Assembly (NCBI GenBank): GCA_035530195.1
Contig: DATKVG010000063.1
Coordinates: forward strand, 1 to 28,140
Origin: JAPLKX01 sp035530195
GTDB lineage: Bacteria > Hydrogenedentota > Hydrogenedentia > Hydrogenedentales > SLHB01
Length of the DNA: 28,140 bases
Direction of reading: 5' to 3'
This document shows, piece by piece, positions 22,820 to 28,140 of the stretch. The notes under the pieces were generated by a model. That model did no database searches and was not told where the DNA came from. It was given only the letters and a program-made list of their open reading frames with translations. Within the stretch, counting starts at the first letter, position 1. The number at the start of each line of letters is the position of its first letter. Made by a program: the position numbers and the translations under genes.

Positions 22820-23172
22820 CCGGACGGTGCTTGCGCGCCGCAAGCGAAAACAAGCGTTACGACGAAAAGTACGCCGACGGCAAACCCAAAGCATCCTGGT
22901 CGGCCATGCTGGCGAACGACGGCCCGCAAGTCGGCCAATACCTCCTCCAGGGCTGAGAAACCTTGTGGTACCCCGGCTGCCAAGTCCAATACGAGGTCAC
23001 CTATCACCTCGGCCGCAAAGTGGGTACCGAGGAGTTCTTCACCGAGGACGGTACAAAACTCTGGAGTTGGGACCACCGGCCCGACGGCACAAGCGTCTGG
23101 ACGCAGTGGCGCCCCGACGGCACGAAAAAACACCAGTCCGCCTGGCGCGAAATGAACATGCTGCGCCCGTGA
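22820..23172 (+). pseudogene. decayed duplicate of the MORN tail of the sialidase fusion
   Basis: The frame reads RYDEKYADGKPKASWSAMLAN, then a TGA stop inside YLLQG-stop-ETLWYP, then QVQYEVTYHLGRKVGTEEFF, TEDGTKLWSWDHRPDGTSVW and a normal end. It aligns with residues about 655-760 of the 765-aa protein at nucleotide as well as protein level; for example the string GGCCCGACGGCACAAGCGTC and the string TGGTCGGCCATGCTGGC are shared. It carries a small extra segment (PQVGQ) that the other copy lacks. The SUMF1 and sialidase parts are absent. A fragment that could be translated from an internal TTG (22963) is 69 aa, but I see no ribosome site for it. Confidence 0.75.
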
Positions 23173-23197
23173 CGCCACTTTTGGAATCTGGTACACT
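23169..23197 (+). promoter_or_regulatory. candidate promoter of the UPF0175-DUF3368 pair
   Basis: GTGACG (23169-23174) and TACACT (23192-23197) are separated by 17 bp. A GAGAGGG ribosome site lies at about 23222-23228, before the ATG at 23236. Confidence 0.4.
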
Positions 23198-23235
23198 TGA
23201 AGTGCGGCTCATAGCCGTGCAGAGAGGGCAATGCA

Positions 23236-23502
23236 ATGAAGAGAACGCTCACGGTTGAGTATAGCGACGAGGTGCTGGTTGCACTAGGCATATCTCCGGA
23301 GCAGTTTGGTGAAGAAGTAAGGTTGCTTATAGCCATCAAACTATACGAACTGGGACGTCTTTCGTCTGGGGCGGCGGCAAGTCTGGCCGAAATCCCGAAG
23401 CCGCTATTTCTCAGTAAACTTGCCGAGTACGGTGTGGACTCATTTCGGTTGACCGAGGAAGAACTCCGCCAGGACGTGGCAAATGCCCACGGTCATCAGT
23501 AA
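23236..23502 (+). CDS. UPF0175 family antitoxin
   Basis: An 88-aa protein. TVEYSDEVLVALGISPEQFGEE is the strand and first helix, VRLLIAIKLYELGRLSSGAAASLAEIP is the UPF0175 hallmark (a helix-turn-helix-like core), and the C-terminus FLSKLAEYGVDSFRLTEEEL probably reaches into the toxin. UPF0175 genes almost always precede a DUF3368 PIN-type toxin, as here, where the next gene overlaps it by 20 nt. It is expected to bind its own promoter and neutralise the toxin. Confidence 0.85.
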   Translation: MKRTLTVEYSDEVLVALGISPEQFGEEVRLLIAIKLYELGRLSSGAAASLAEIPKPLFLSKLAEYGVDSFRLTEEELRQDVANAHGHQ

Positions 23503-23971
23503 CACGTCCCCGATCCAGTACCTTTACCAGGCCGAAGCACTGTCCCTGTTGCCACAACTGTTTGGTGAAATATGCGTGCCCGAAGCTGTGGCCGCAGAGC
23601 TTCAGGCTGGGCGGCAACGCAATGTTTCCCTTCCAGACCCCGAGGTCCTCCCCTGGCTTCGCGTACGCCCTGTACAACAGCCCGCGTTGTTGCCGCTGGC
23701 AACCCACCTCGGGGACGGCGAAAAAGAAGTGCTGGCCCTCGGTTTGGAACTGCCCGGCTCGCTCCTCCTTCTCGATGACCGGAACGCACGGCGCCACGCC
23801 GCCGCTCTTGGCCTCAAGGCCTGCGGGACGTTGGGCGTCTTGTTGTTGGCGAAGGAACGGGGCAAGCTCGATGCCGTAAGGCCCGTGTTGGACCGGCTCG
23901 ACGCGCTACGCTTCCGGATACATGCCACTACTCGGCAGACCGTGCTGCGTCTCGCTCAAGAGTCAGATTGA
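23483..23971 (+). CDS. DUF3368 PIN-like toxin
   Basis: A 162-aa PIN-domain relative and probable RNase toxin of the overlapping UPF0175 gene. VISNTSPIQYLYQAEALSLLPQLFG at the start is the usual first strand, with Asn where many PIN domains have the first metal-binding Asp; this variant is frequent in DUF3368. EICVPEAVAAELQAG carries the second acidic position, GDGEKEVLALGLE the third, and LLLLDDRNARRHAAALGLK with GTLGVLLLAKERG completes the core. The reading frame is whole, so the pair is probably active. Confidence 0.85.
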   Translation: MPTVISNTSPIQYLYQAEALSLLPQLFGEICVPEAVAAELQAGRQRNVSLPDPEVLPWLRVRPVQQPALLPLATHLGDGEKEVLALGLELPGSLLLLDDRNARRHAAALGLKACGTLGVLLLAKERGKLDAVRPVLDRLDALRFRIHATTRQTVLRLAQESD

Positions 23972-24323
23972 ACAGAACCACCAACAGGCCACAGCCTTTC
24001 CTTGCCCCGCCCGGTCTGGGCCATCTTGTTGGCCAATGCCTTGACAAATTTGCCGTATCAACATCCCGCGTCATTAGCGAACACGGAAAACGGTTCCCAA
24101 GTCGTTCGCATAAGCGAAACGGGTGAACTTCTGGAGCAGCATCTTGCGGATAGACAGGTGCGTCTTGATGGCTTCGAGGAACAACTCGTAGAGGTTGTCC
24201 CTGTAGCCAGCCCTGCGGCTGCCCGGAGACTGGGCAGACGTCTTCAGGTCTTCGGCAATCCGGCAGAGCGTCTCTGCGGAACTACATTGGGGAAGAGTCG
24301 ACGAAATATCTGCTCTTTACTTT
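23972..24323 (-). pseudogene. remnant of an unidentified minus-strand gene
   Basis: Read on the minus strand, about 24315-24074 encodes SSAETLCRIAEDLKTSAQSP, then GYRDNLYELFLEAIKTHLSI and KMLLQKFTRFAYANDLGTVF before a TAA stop, with no ATG or obvious ribosome site before it. A different frame just downstream reads YGKFVKALANKMAQTGRGKE. Both segments look like real protein, but the whole is broken by a stop and a frameshift. I do not recognise the family. No supportable plus-strand gene lies in 23972-24443. Confidence 0.35.
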
Positions 24324-24443
24324 ATCTTTGTCTACAGTCTCCCGACTCCCGACTCTCTTCCTTGACTTTCTTTGGCGTTATCGGAATACTCGCAGTGGCT
24401 GGGCGCTTTTAGTCCGAGCGTGTTTTTTTCGGAGGGCTGCGGG

Positions 24444-26675
24444 ATGTTCAAGAAACGTGTAGTTGGCGTGGTGGCGCTGCTGGTGTTGGTGGTTGCGGCC
24501 GTGTGGGCGACTTCCTGCGCAACTCGCGACACGCTGATTCCGCCTCCCGGGGCATACGACGTCCGAATCCTCCGCGATACATGGGGCGTGCCACATATCT
24601 TCGGCAAAACCGACGCGGACTGCGCGTACGGCCTCGCGTACGCCCATGCCGAAGATGATTACGCCACCATTATCGAGGCGCTCCGCGGCGTGCGCGGAAA
24701 GATGGCCGCCGTGAAAGGCAAGGAAATGGCGCCACAGGACTATATCGTGGGCTTGCTCCGCGTGAGCGAGACCATCGCCGAGAAATACGAAACCGATCTG
24801 AGCCCCGAGGTGCGGGCCGTTTGCGATGCGTACGCCGCCGGCCTCAACCATTATGCCGTGCTGCACCCAAAAGAAAAAGAAGGCCGCGGCCTGTTGCCGT
24901 TCACCGGGCAGGACATCGTGGCGGGGTTTGTTCTCAAGGCGCCGTTTTTCTTCGGGCTCGACGGCAAGGTGAGGGAATTGTTCGGCGAGGAGCGGCGCAG
25001 GCCCGTCTCGGAGAAGAAGACAACGGCACGTGGAAGCGGCGTCCCCGCCGCGTCTCTTGCGGCAGCCTCCGGTATGGGGGAGACGCGACGGGGGCACCGC
25101 GTCCACGAAACTTCGCTGCTGACGGGCGACTTGCCGGTGGGCTCGAACGCGTTCGCGGTATCGCCCCTGCGGTCGTCGGACGGCCAGACGTTTCTCAACA
25201 TCAACTCGCACCAGCCGTGGGAAGGCGTGGTCGCGTGGTACGAAGCTCACCTGCATAGCGAGGAAGGATTGGATATTATCGGCGGAACGTTCCCGGGCGC
25301 GCCGGTGATCCTCGTCGGGCACAACCGGCATCTGGGCTGGGCCCATACGGTGAACAACGCGGACCTGGCCGACATCTACGTGCTCGATATCAACCCGGAT
25401 GACCCAAACCAGTACAAGTTCGACGGCGAGTGGCGCGACCTCGAGGTCCGCAAAGTACCCATCACGGTGAAGCTGTGGGGGCCGATCCGGTGGACGGTCA
25501 AGCGCGAGGCCCTGTGGTCGGTCTACGGGCCGACGGTGCGGCGGCCGCACGGCACCTATGCGGTCCGGTACGCGAGCCAAGGCGACATCCGGCAGGTCGA
25601 ACAATGGTTCCGGATGGGGAAAGCGACAAGCTTCGCCGAATGGCAGGCGGCGATGCGGATGGGTTCGATCGCGTCGTTCAACTGCGTGTACGCCGACGAG
25701 AAAGGCAACATCTACTACCTGTTCAACGCGCTGCTGCCGTTGCGCAACGAGGCTTACGACTGGGAGCAGTACCTGCCCGGCAACACCTCCGAAACCCTGT
25801 GGACCGAGTATCTCCCGCCGGAGAAACTGCCGCAAGTGCTCAACCCGCCCTCCGGCTTCGTTCAAAGCTGCAACAGCACCCCGTTCAAGACGACGACGGG
25901 TCCCGGCAATCCCGACCCAGCCGCCTATTCGGCCACGTTCAGCCTCGACTCGCGGGTGACCAACCGGGCGCGCAGGGCGCTGGCCCTGTTCAACTCCGAC
26001 AATTCGATAACGGAAGACGAATTTATTGCGTACAAGTATGATATGTACTATGCGGAAGACGGGCCCGTGGCGGAGAAAATCCGCGAAATCCTTTCTTCGC
26101 CGACGTCCAACGACCCGCTGGTGCGCGAAGCGGTCGACGTGGTGCGCGCTTGGGACTTCAATACCAACCCCGAAAACACGTCGGCGGCACTCGCCGTGCT
26201 TACGGCCGGGCCCGGTCCCGACGGCGAAGCGGCCCGCGGCCGACCCGACACCCTGATGGCGCGGCTGGCGGAAAATGCCCGGACGCTCAAAGAGACCCAT
26301 GGCCGGCTGGATGTGCCGTGGGGCGAGGTCAACCGGCTGTACCGGGGTGACCTGAACATCCCGATCGGCGGCGGGCCGGACGTCCTGCACGCGGTCTACG
26401 GGTTCCGGGTGCGGCAGGGGAAGGTCGAGGGGCTTGAAAACGGGGAGATTTACGGCCGTGCGGGCGACTGCTATGTGCTTATTGCCGTTTGGGATAAGGA
26501 AGGCAAGGTCCATTCGCAAAGCATCCACCAGTTCGGCTCCGCATCGACCCGGCCCGAATCGGCCCACTACGCCGACCAGGCCCCCCTGTTCGCCGCCAGG
26601 AAAATGAAACCCGTTTGGCTCGACGAATCCGAGATACGCGCACATCTCGAACGGGAATACCGGCCCGGCGAGTAG
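24444..26675 (+). CDS. penicillin acylase family Ntn hydrolase
   Basis: A 743-aa precursor that should cut itself into two chains. The N-terminus is a basic, hydrophobic signal or anchor (KKRVVGVVALLVLVVAAVW) followed by ATSCATRD, possibly a lipobox. The alpha-chain part contains VRILRDTWGVPHIFGKTDADCAYGLAYAHAEDD, the family's opening. The linker runs from about residue 190 to 233 and holds a palindromic insertion. Ser234 in PVGSNAFAVSP is the predicted N-terminal nucleophile of the beta chain; NINSHQPW, VGHNRHLGWAHTVNN and the later FQS/CNSTPF segment follow. Family members cleave amide bonds of penicillins, acyl-homoserine lactones or related acyl amides; the substrate here is open. The start is fixed by CGGAGGG at 24430-24436. 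Confidence 0.87.
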   Translation: MFKKRVVGVVALLVLVVAAVWATSCATRDTLIPPPGAYDVRILRDTWGVPHIFGKTDADCAYGLAYAHAEDDYATIIEALRGVRGKMAAVKGKEMAPQDYIVGLLRVSETIAEKYETDLSPEVRAVCDAYAAGLNHYAVLHPKEKEGRGLLPFTGQDIVAGFVLKAPFFFGLDGKVRELFGEERRRPVSEKKTTARGSGVPAASLAAASGMGETRRGHRVHETSLLTGDLPVGSNAFAVSPLRSSDGQTFLNINSHQPWEGVVAWYEAHLHSEEGLDIIGGTFPGAPVILVGHNRHLGWAHTVNNADLADIYVLDINPDDPNQYKFDGEWRDLEVRKVPITVKLWGPIRWTVKREALWSVYGPTVRRPHGTYAVRYASQGDIRQVEQWFRMGKATSFAEWQAAMRMGSIASFNCVYADEKGNIYYLFNALLPLRNEAYDWEQYLPGNTSETLWTEYLPPEKLPQVLNPPSGFVQSCNSTPFKTTTGPGNPDPAAYSATFSLDSRVTNRARRALALFNSDNSITEDEFIAYKYDMYYAEDGPVAEKIREILSSPTSNDPLVREAVDVVRAWDFNTNPENTSAALAVLTAGPGPDGEAARGRPDTLMARLAENARTLKETHGRLDVPWGEVNRLYRGDLNIPIGGGPDVLHAVYGFRVRQGKVEGLENGEIYGRAGDCYVLIAVWDKEGKVHSQSIHQFGSASTRPESAHYADQAPLFAARKMKPVWLDESEIRAHLEREYRPGE
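25032..25104. repeat. imperfect palindrome inserted in frame in the acylase linker
   Basis: CCCCGCCGCGTCT (25043-25055) pairs with AGACGCGACGGGG (25081-25093) with one mismatch, and the flanks (25032-25042 and 25094-25104) extend the arms to about 24 bp with a few more mismatches. The encoded peptide is low in complexity (GSGVPAASLAAASGMGETRRG) and lies in the linker removed or exposed during maturation. The core GGCGTCCCCGCC resembles the GGCGTCCCGCC palindromes before dapA. Confidence 0.6.
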
Positions 26676-26680
26676 GCGCT

Positions 26681-26714
26681 GGTTTTTTGGCTGCGTCCGT
26701 TCAGCCAGAAAACC
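26681..26714. terminator. 13-bp hairpin after the acylase gene
   Basis: GGTTTTTTGGCTG (26681-26693) pairs with CAGCCAGAAAACC (26702-26714) with one G-T type mismatch around an 8-nt loop. It stands 5 nt after the acylase stop codon and directly before the -35 of the prepilin promoter. No long T tract follows on the plus strand, so termination may be partial. Confidence 0.5.
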
Positions 26715-26715
26715 G

Positions 26716-26744
26716 TTGCGCAATTTTGCTGTTCGGAATATTAT
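26716..26744 (+). promoter_or_regulatory. candidate sigma70 promoter of the prepilin gene
   Basis: TTGCGC (26716-26721) and TATTAT (26739-26744) are separated by 17 bp. The -35 is the same hexamer as in the ndk promoter. Expected start near 26751, giving a leader of about 47 nt. Confidence 0.55.
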
Positions 26745-26797
26745 TCATGTCACGGAATAAGCAATAAGACTTTTTGTAAACACTAGAGAGGAGTCAA

Positions 26798-27715
26798 ATG
26801 ATGAAGAAACGCGGATTTACCTTGATTGAGTTGTTGGTTGTGATTGCCATCATCGGGATTCTGGCGGCCATTTTGTTGCCGGCCCTGGCGCGGGCGCGGG
26901 AATCCGCGCGCCGGGCCAGTTGTGCGAACAACCTCAAGCAGATCGGACTCGTGGTCAAGATGTACGCCAACGAGAGCAAAGGCCAGAAGTTCCCGACCCT
27001 GGCCTACTGGAAATGCGATGGGGGCACCAACGGGTCGTTCGCCATCAACATGATCCAGATCTATCCCGAGTACCTGTCGGACCCGGCCGTGACGCTGTGC
27101 CCGTCGGATTCCGCGGGCAACGACCCCGCGGATGTGTACGACGATGCGGACAACATGGACGCGGTTTGGAACGGGACTGGGATGACGGCCACGGCCGGCA
27201 ATCCAAACACCGAGTTCTATCCCTGCGAACTGGACAGCGGGTCGAGCAGCTACCTGTATTTCGGCTGGGCCGTCCAAGCCGCCGGCATCACCGACGACCC
27301 GACCGTTTTCACCGATTACGGCGAAGTTATGAGCTACTTCCTATCCAAGCCGGGGCTCGACCCGGACGTGTTAAACCGGTTCATCGAGGCTGTTAACGAC
27401 CTGACAAACAAGATGGATGCGGATGTCCCCGCCAGTTTCGATGACGACCTGGCCGGCGACGTGTACCGGCTCCGCGAAGGGATCGAGCGATTCTTCATTA
27501 CGGACATCAACAACCCTGCCGGTTCGGCCCTGGCGCAAAGCGAAGTCTCCGTCGCCTCAGACTGGATCTCGAGCGATGTTTCCGATGAAAACGGGTTCAA
27601 CCACATCCCGGGCGGCTGCAACGTCCTGTACATGGACGGCCACGTCGAATTCATCAAATTCCCCGGCGAATGGCCCGTAAGCCCGCTGCTGTCCGTCGTG
27701 GTAGCCAACTTCTAG
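26798..27715 (+). CDS. prepilin-like protein with H-x(n)-DG end (DUF1559-like)
   Basis: A 305-aa secreted or surface protein. The N-terminus MMKKRGFTLIELLVVIAI is a type IV prepilin / type II pseudopilin signal, to be cut after Gly6 and methylated at Phe. RARESARRASCANNLKQIGL is the stalk helix. The body is acidic with four cysteines. The C-terminal GGCNVLYMDGHVEF is the H-x(n)-DG motif (10 residues between His and Asp here, the family name counts 9). Such proteins occur in large numbers in Planctomycetota, Lentisphaerota and relatives, with no proven role. GAGAGGAG lies before the ATG at 26798; a second ATG follows one codon later. A strong terminator at 27738 closes the unit. The fragment at 17121-17375 is a truncated relative. 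Confidence 0.9.
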   Translation: MMKKRGFTLIELLVVIAIIGILAAILLPALARARESARRASCANNLKQIGLVVKMYANESKGQKFPTLAYWKCDGGTNGSFAINMIQIYPEYLSDPAVTLCPSDSAGNDPADVYDDADNMDAVWNGTGMTATAGNPNTEFYPCELDSGSSSYLYFGWAVQAAGITDDPTVFTDYGEVMSYFLSKPGLDPDVLNRFIEAVNDLTNKMDADVPASFDDDLAGDVYRLREGIERFFITDINNPAGSALAQSEVSVASDWISSDVSDENGFNHIPGGCNVLYMDGHVEFIKFPGEWPVSPLLSVVVANF

Positions 27716-27737
27716 CTTTCACCATAGTTCCTGGTAG

Positions 27738-27779
27738 AAGGAGCCTGCATCTGCATGGCAGGCTCCTTCCTGCTTTTTT
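27738..27779 (+). terminator. strong intrinsic terminator of the prepilin gene
   Basis: AAGGAGCCTGC (27738-27748) pairs perfectly with GCAGGCTCCTT (27758-27768), followed by CCTGCTTTTTT. Single-gene transcription unit with the promoter at 26716. Confidence 0.85.
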
Positions 27780-27973
27780 GCCTCGCTTTCTCAATAAACA
27801 ATGCCCAAAACGGCTTCCGGCCTGCCCAAGTTGGTACCCAACATATAGTTATACGGCTCCTGTAAGGCAAAACCGCCTCCGGAAACTACTTATAGTGGTA
27901 TTCACCTAGATGCCCCACAGAAGGTTGAACAGTTCCAGGTAAAATCCAATAAAAACATATTGTAAAAAAGTTC

Positions 27974-28002
27974 TTGACAACCACCATATGTTGTGCTACG
28001 CT
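27974..28002 (+). promoter_or_regulatory. candidate promoter at the right end
   Basis: A perfect TTGACA (27974-27979) and TACGCT (27997-28002) are separated by 17 bp. No gene follows inside the window; the predicted transcript begins with the structured region 28028-28136. The stretch 27780-27973 shows no gene. Confidence 0.5.
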
Positions 28003-28027
28003 GCCTCTGGTGTCTGGAACCGTAATC

Positions 28028-28136
28028 GTGTGAATCAGGTCAAAGACTTCAACCTCTGAAGTCCTCACCGTAGCCCAGGCCCAAATGATTCGCACAAGAG
28101 TAGACTGAAGCCAAGACCGCAGCCCTATGGTTTCAG
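28028..28136 (+). ncRNA. multi-stem structured region, possible leader RNA (runs to window edge)
   Basis: GTGTGAATCA (28028-28037) pairs with TGATTCGCAC (28086-28095) with one G-T pair, enclosing the perfect hairpin GACTTCA-ACCTC-TGAAGTC (28045-28063). A third stem, CTGAAGCC (28105-28112) with GGTTTCAG (28129-28136), follows. All three fall within the predicted transcript of the promoter at 27974. The layout resembles a structured 5' leader or small RNA; I do not recognise a riboswitch class. The downstream gene, if any, is beyond the window. Confidence 0.4.
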
Positions 28137-28140
28137 CCAG

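Noticed and set aside
24002..24412. 136-codon plus-strand frame before the acylase
   Set aside because: The minus strand over the same region reads as better protein (remnant), and this frame has no ribosome site or family pattern.
22438..24443. Complete mobile element around the toxin-antitoxin genes
   Set aside because: No transposase, integrase, terminal inverted repeats or target-site duplications could be identified.
27886..28095. 69-codon minus-strand frame at the right end
   Set aside because: It covers the predicted promoter and the stem-rich region, with no ribosome site.

Overview
The window looks like a piece of a GC-rich (roughly 60% or more) genome from an uncultivated, probably Gram-negative bacterial lineage. 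A bifunctional HldE-type heptose enzyme points to lipopolysaccharide. A long DUF1559-like prepilin with an H-x(n)-DG end, a decayed PEP-CTERM-like protein, twin-arginine-led redox and polysaccharide-lyase-like proteins, and a SUMF1/sialidase fusion are a mix typical of Hydrogenedentota, Lentisphaerota, Planctomycetota or Sumerlaeota. That placement is inference; no rRNA or other phylogenetic marker was compared.

Layout. 1-382: intergenic DNA with a 65-bp tandem repeat and a good sigma70 promoter. 383-3583: an SDR epimerase, a family 2 glycosyltransferase, a membrane-anchored phospholipase D-like protein and a 46-residue small ORF, converging on hldE (3609-5078, minus) across a shared terminator. 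This is a cell-envelope and saccharide block. 5405-13454: a housekeeping block on the plus strand: ndk, a 29-residue bS22/COX24-like basic protein, a DUF1844 protein, purA, then rpsF-ssb-rpsR-DUF2232-rplI-dnaB in the widely conserved order, then dapA. The rpsF leader can fold into an interleaved (pseudoknot-like) structure.

13455-17784 is a decayed stretch: one intact DUF4382-like lipoprotein, a frameshifted PEP-CTERM-like C-terminus, a heparinase-like gene split by one in-frame TAA, a prepilin fragment without its N-terminus, and several strong palindromes. 17785-22267 holds three intact genes on the plus strand: a Tat-exported FAD-dependent oxidoreductase, a crotonase, and a 765-residue SUMF1-sialidase-MORN fusion. 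22438-23971 is a toxin-antitoxin cluster: hicB-hicA (hicA is only 58 aa), a decayed duplicate of the MORN tail of the preceding gene, and a UPF0175-DUF3368 pair. 23972-24443 carries remnants of an unidentified minus-strand gene. 24444-26675 is a penicillin-acylase family Ntn hydrolase with a palindromic insertion in its linker, followed by a prepilin gene with its own promoter and terminator. The window ends in a promoter followed by a multi-stem RNA-like leader that runs off the edge.

I found no tRNA, rRNA, CRISPR array or complete insertion sequence. I do not see a clearly new multi-gene system. The most unusual items are the repeat-embedded acylase linker, the hicBA pair flanked by a duplicated gene tail, the heptamer repeat just after the start codon of the sialidase fusion, and the structured leaders of rpsF and at the right edge.
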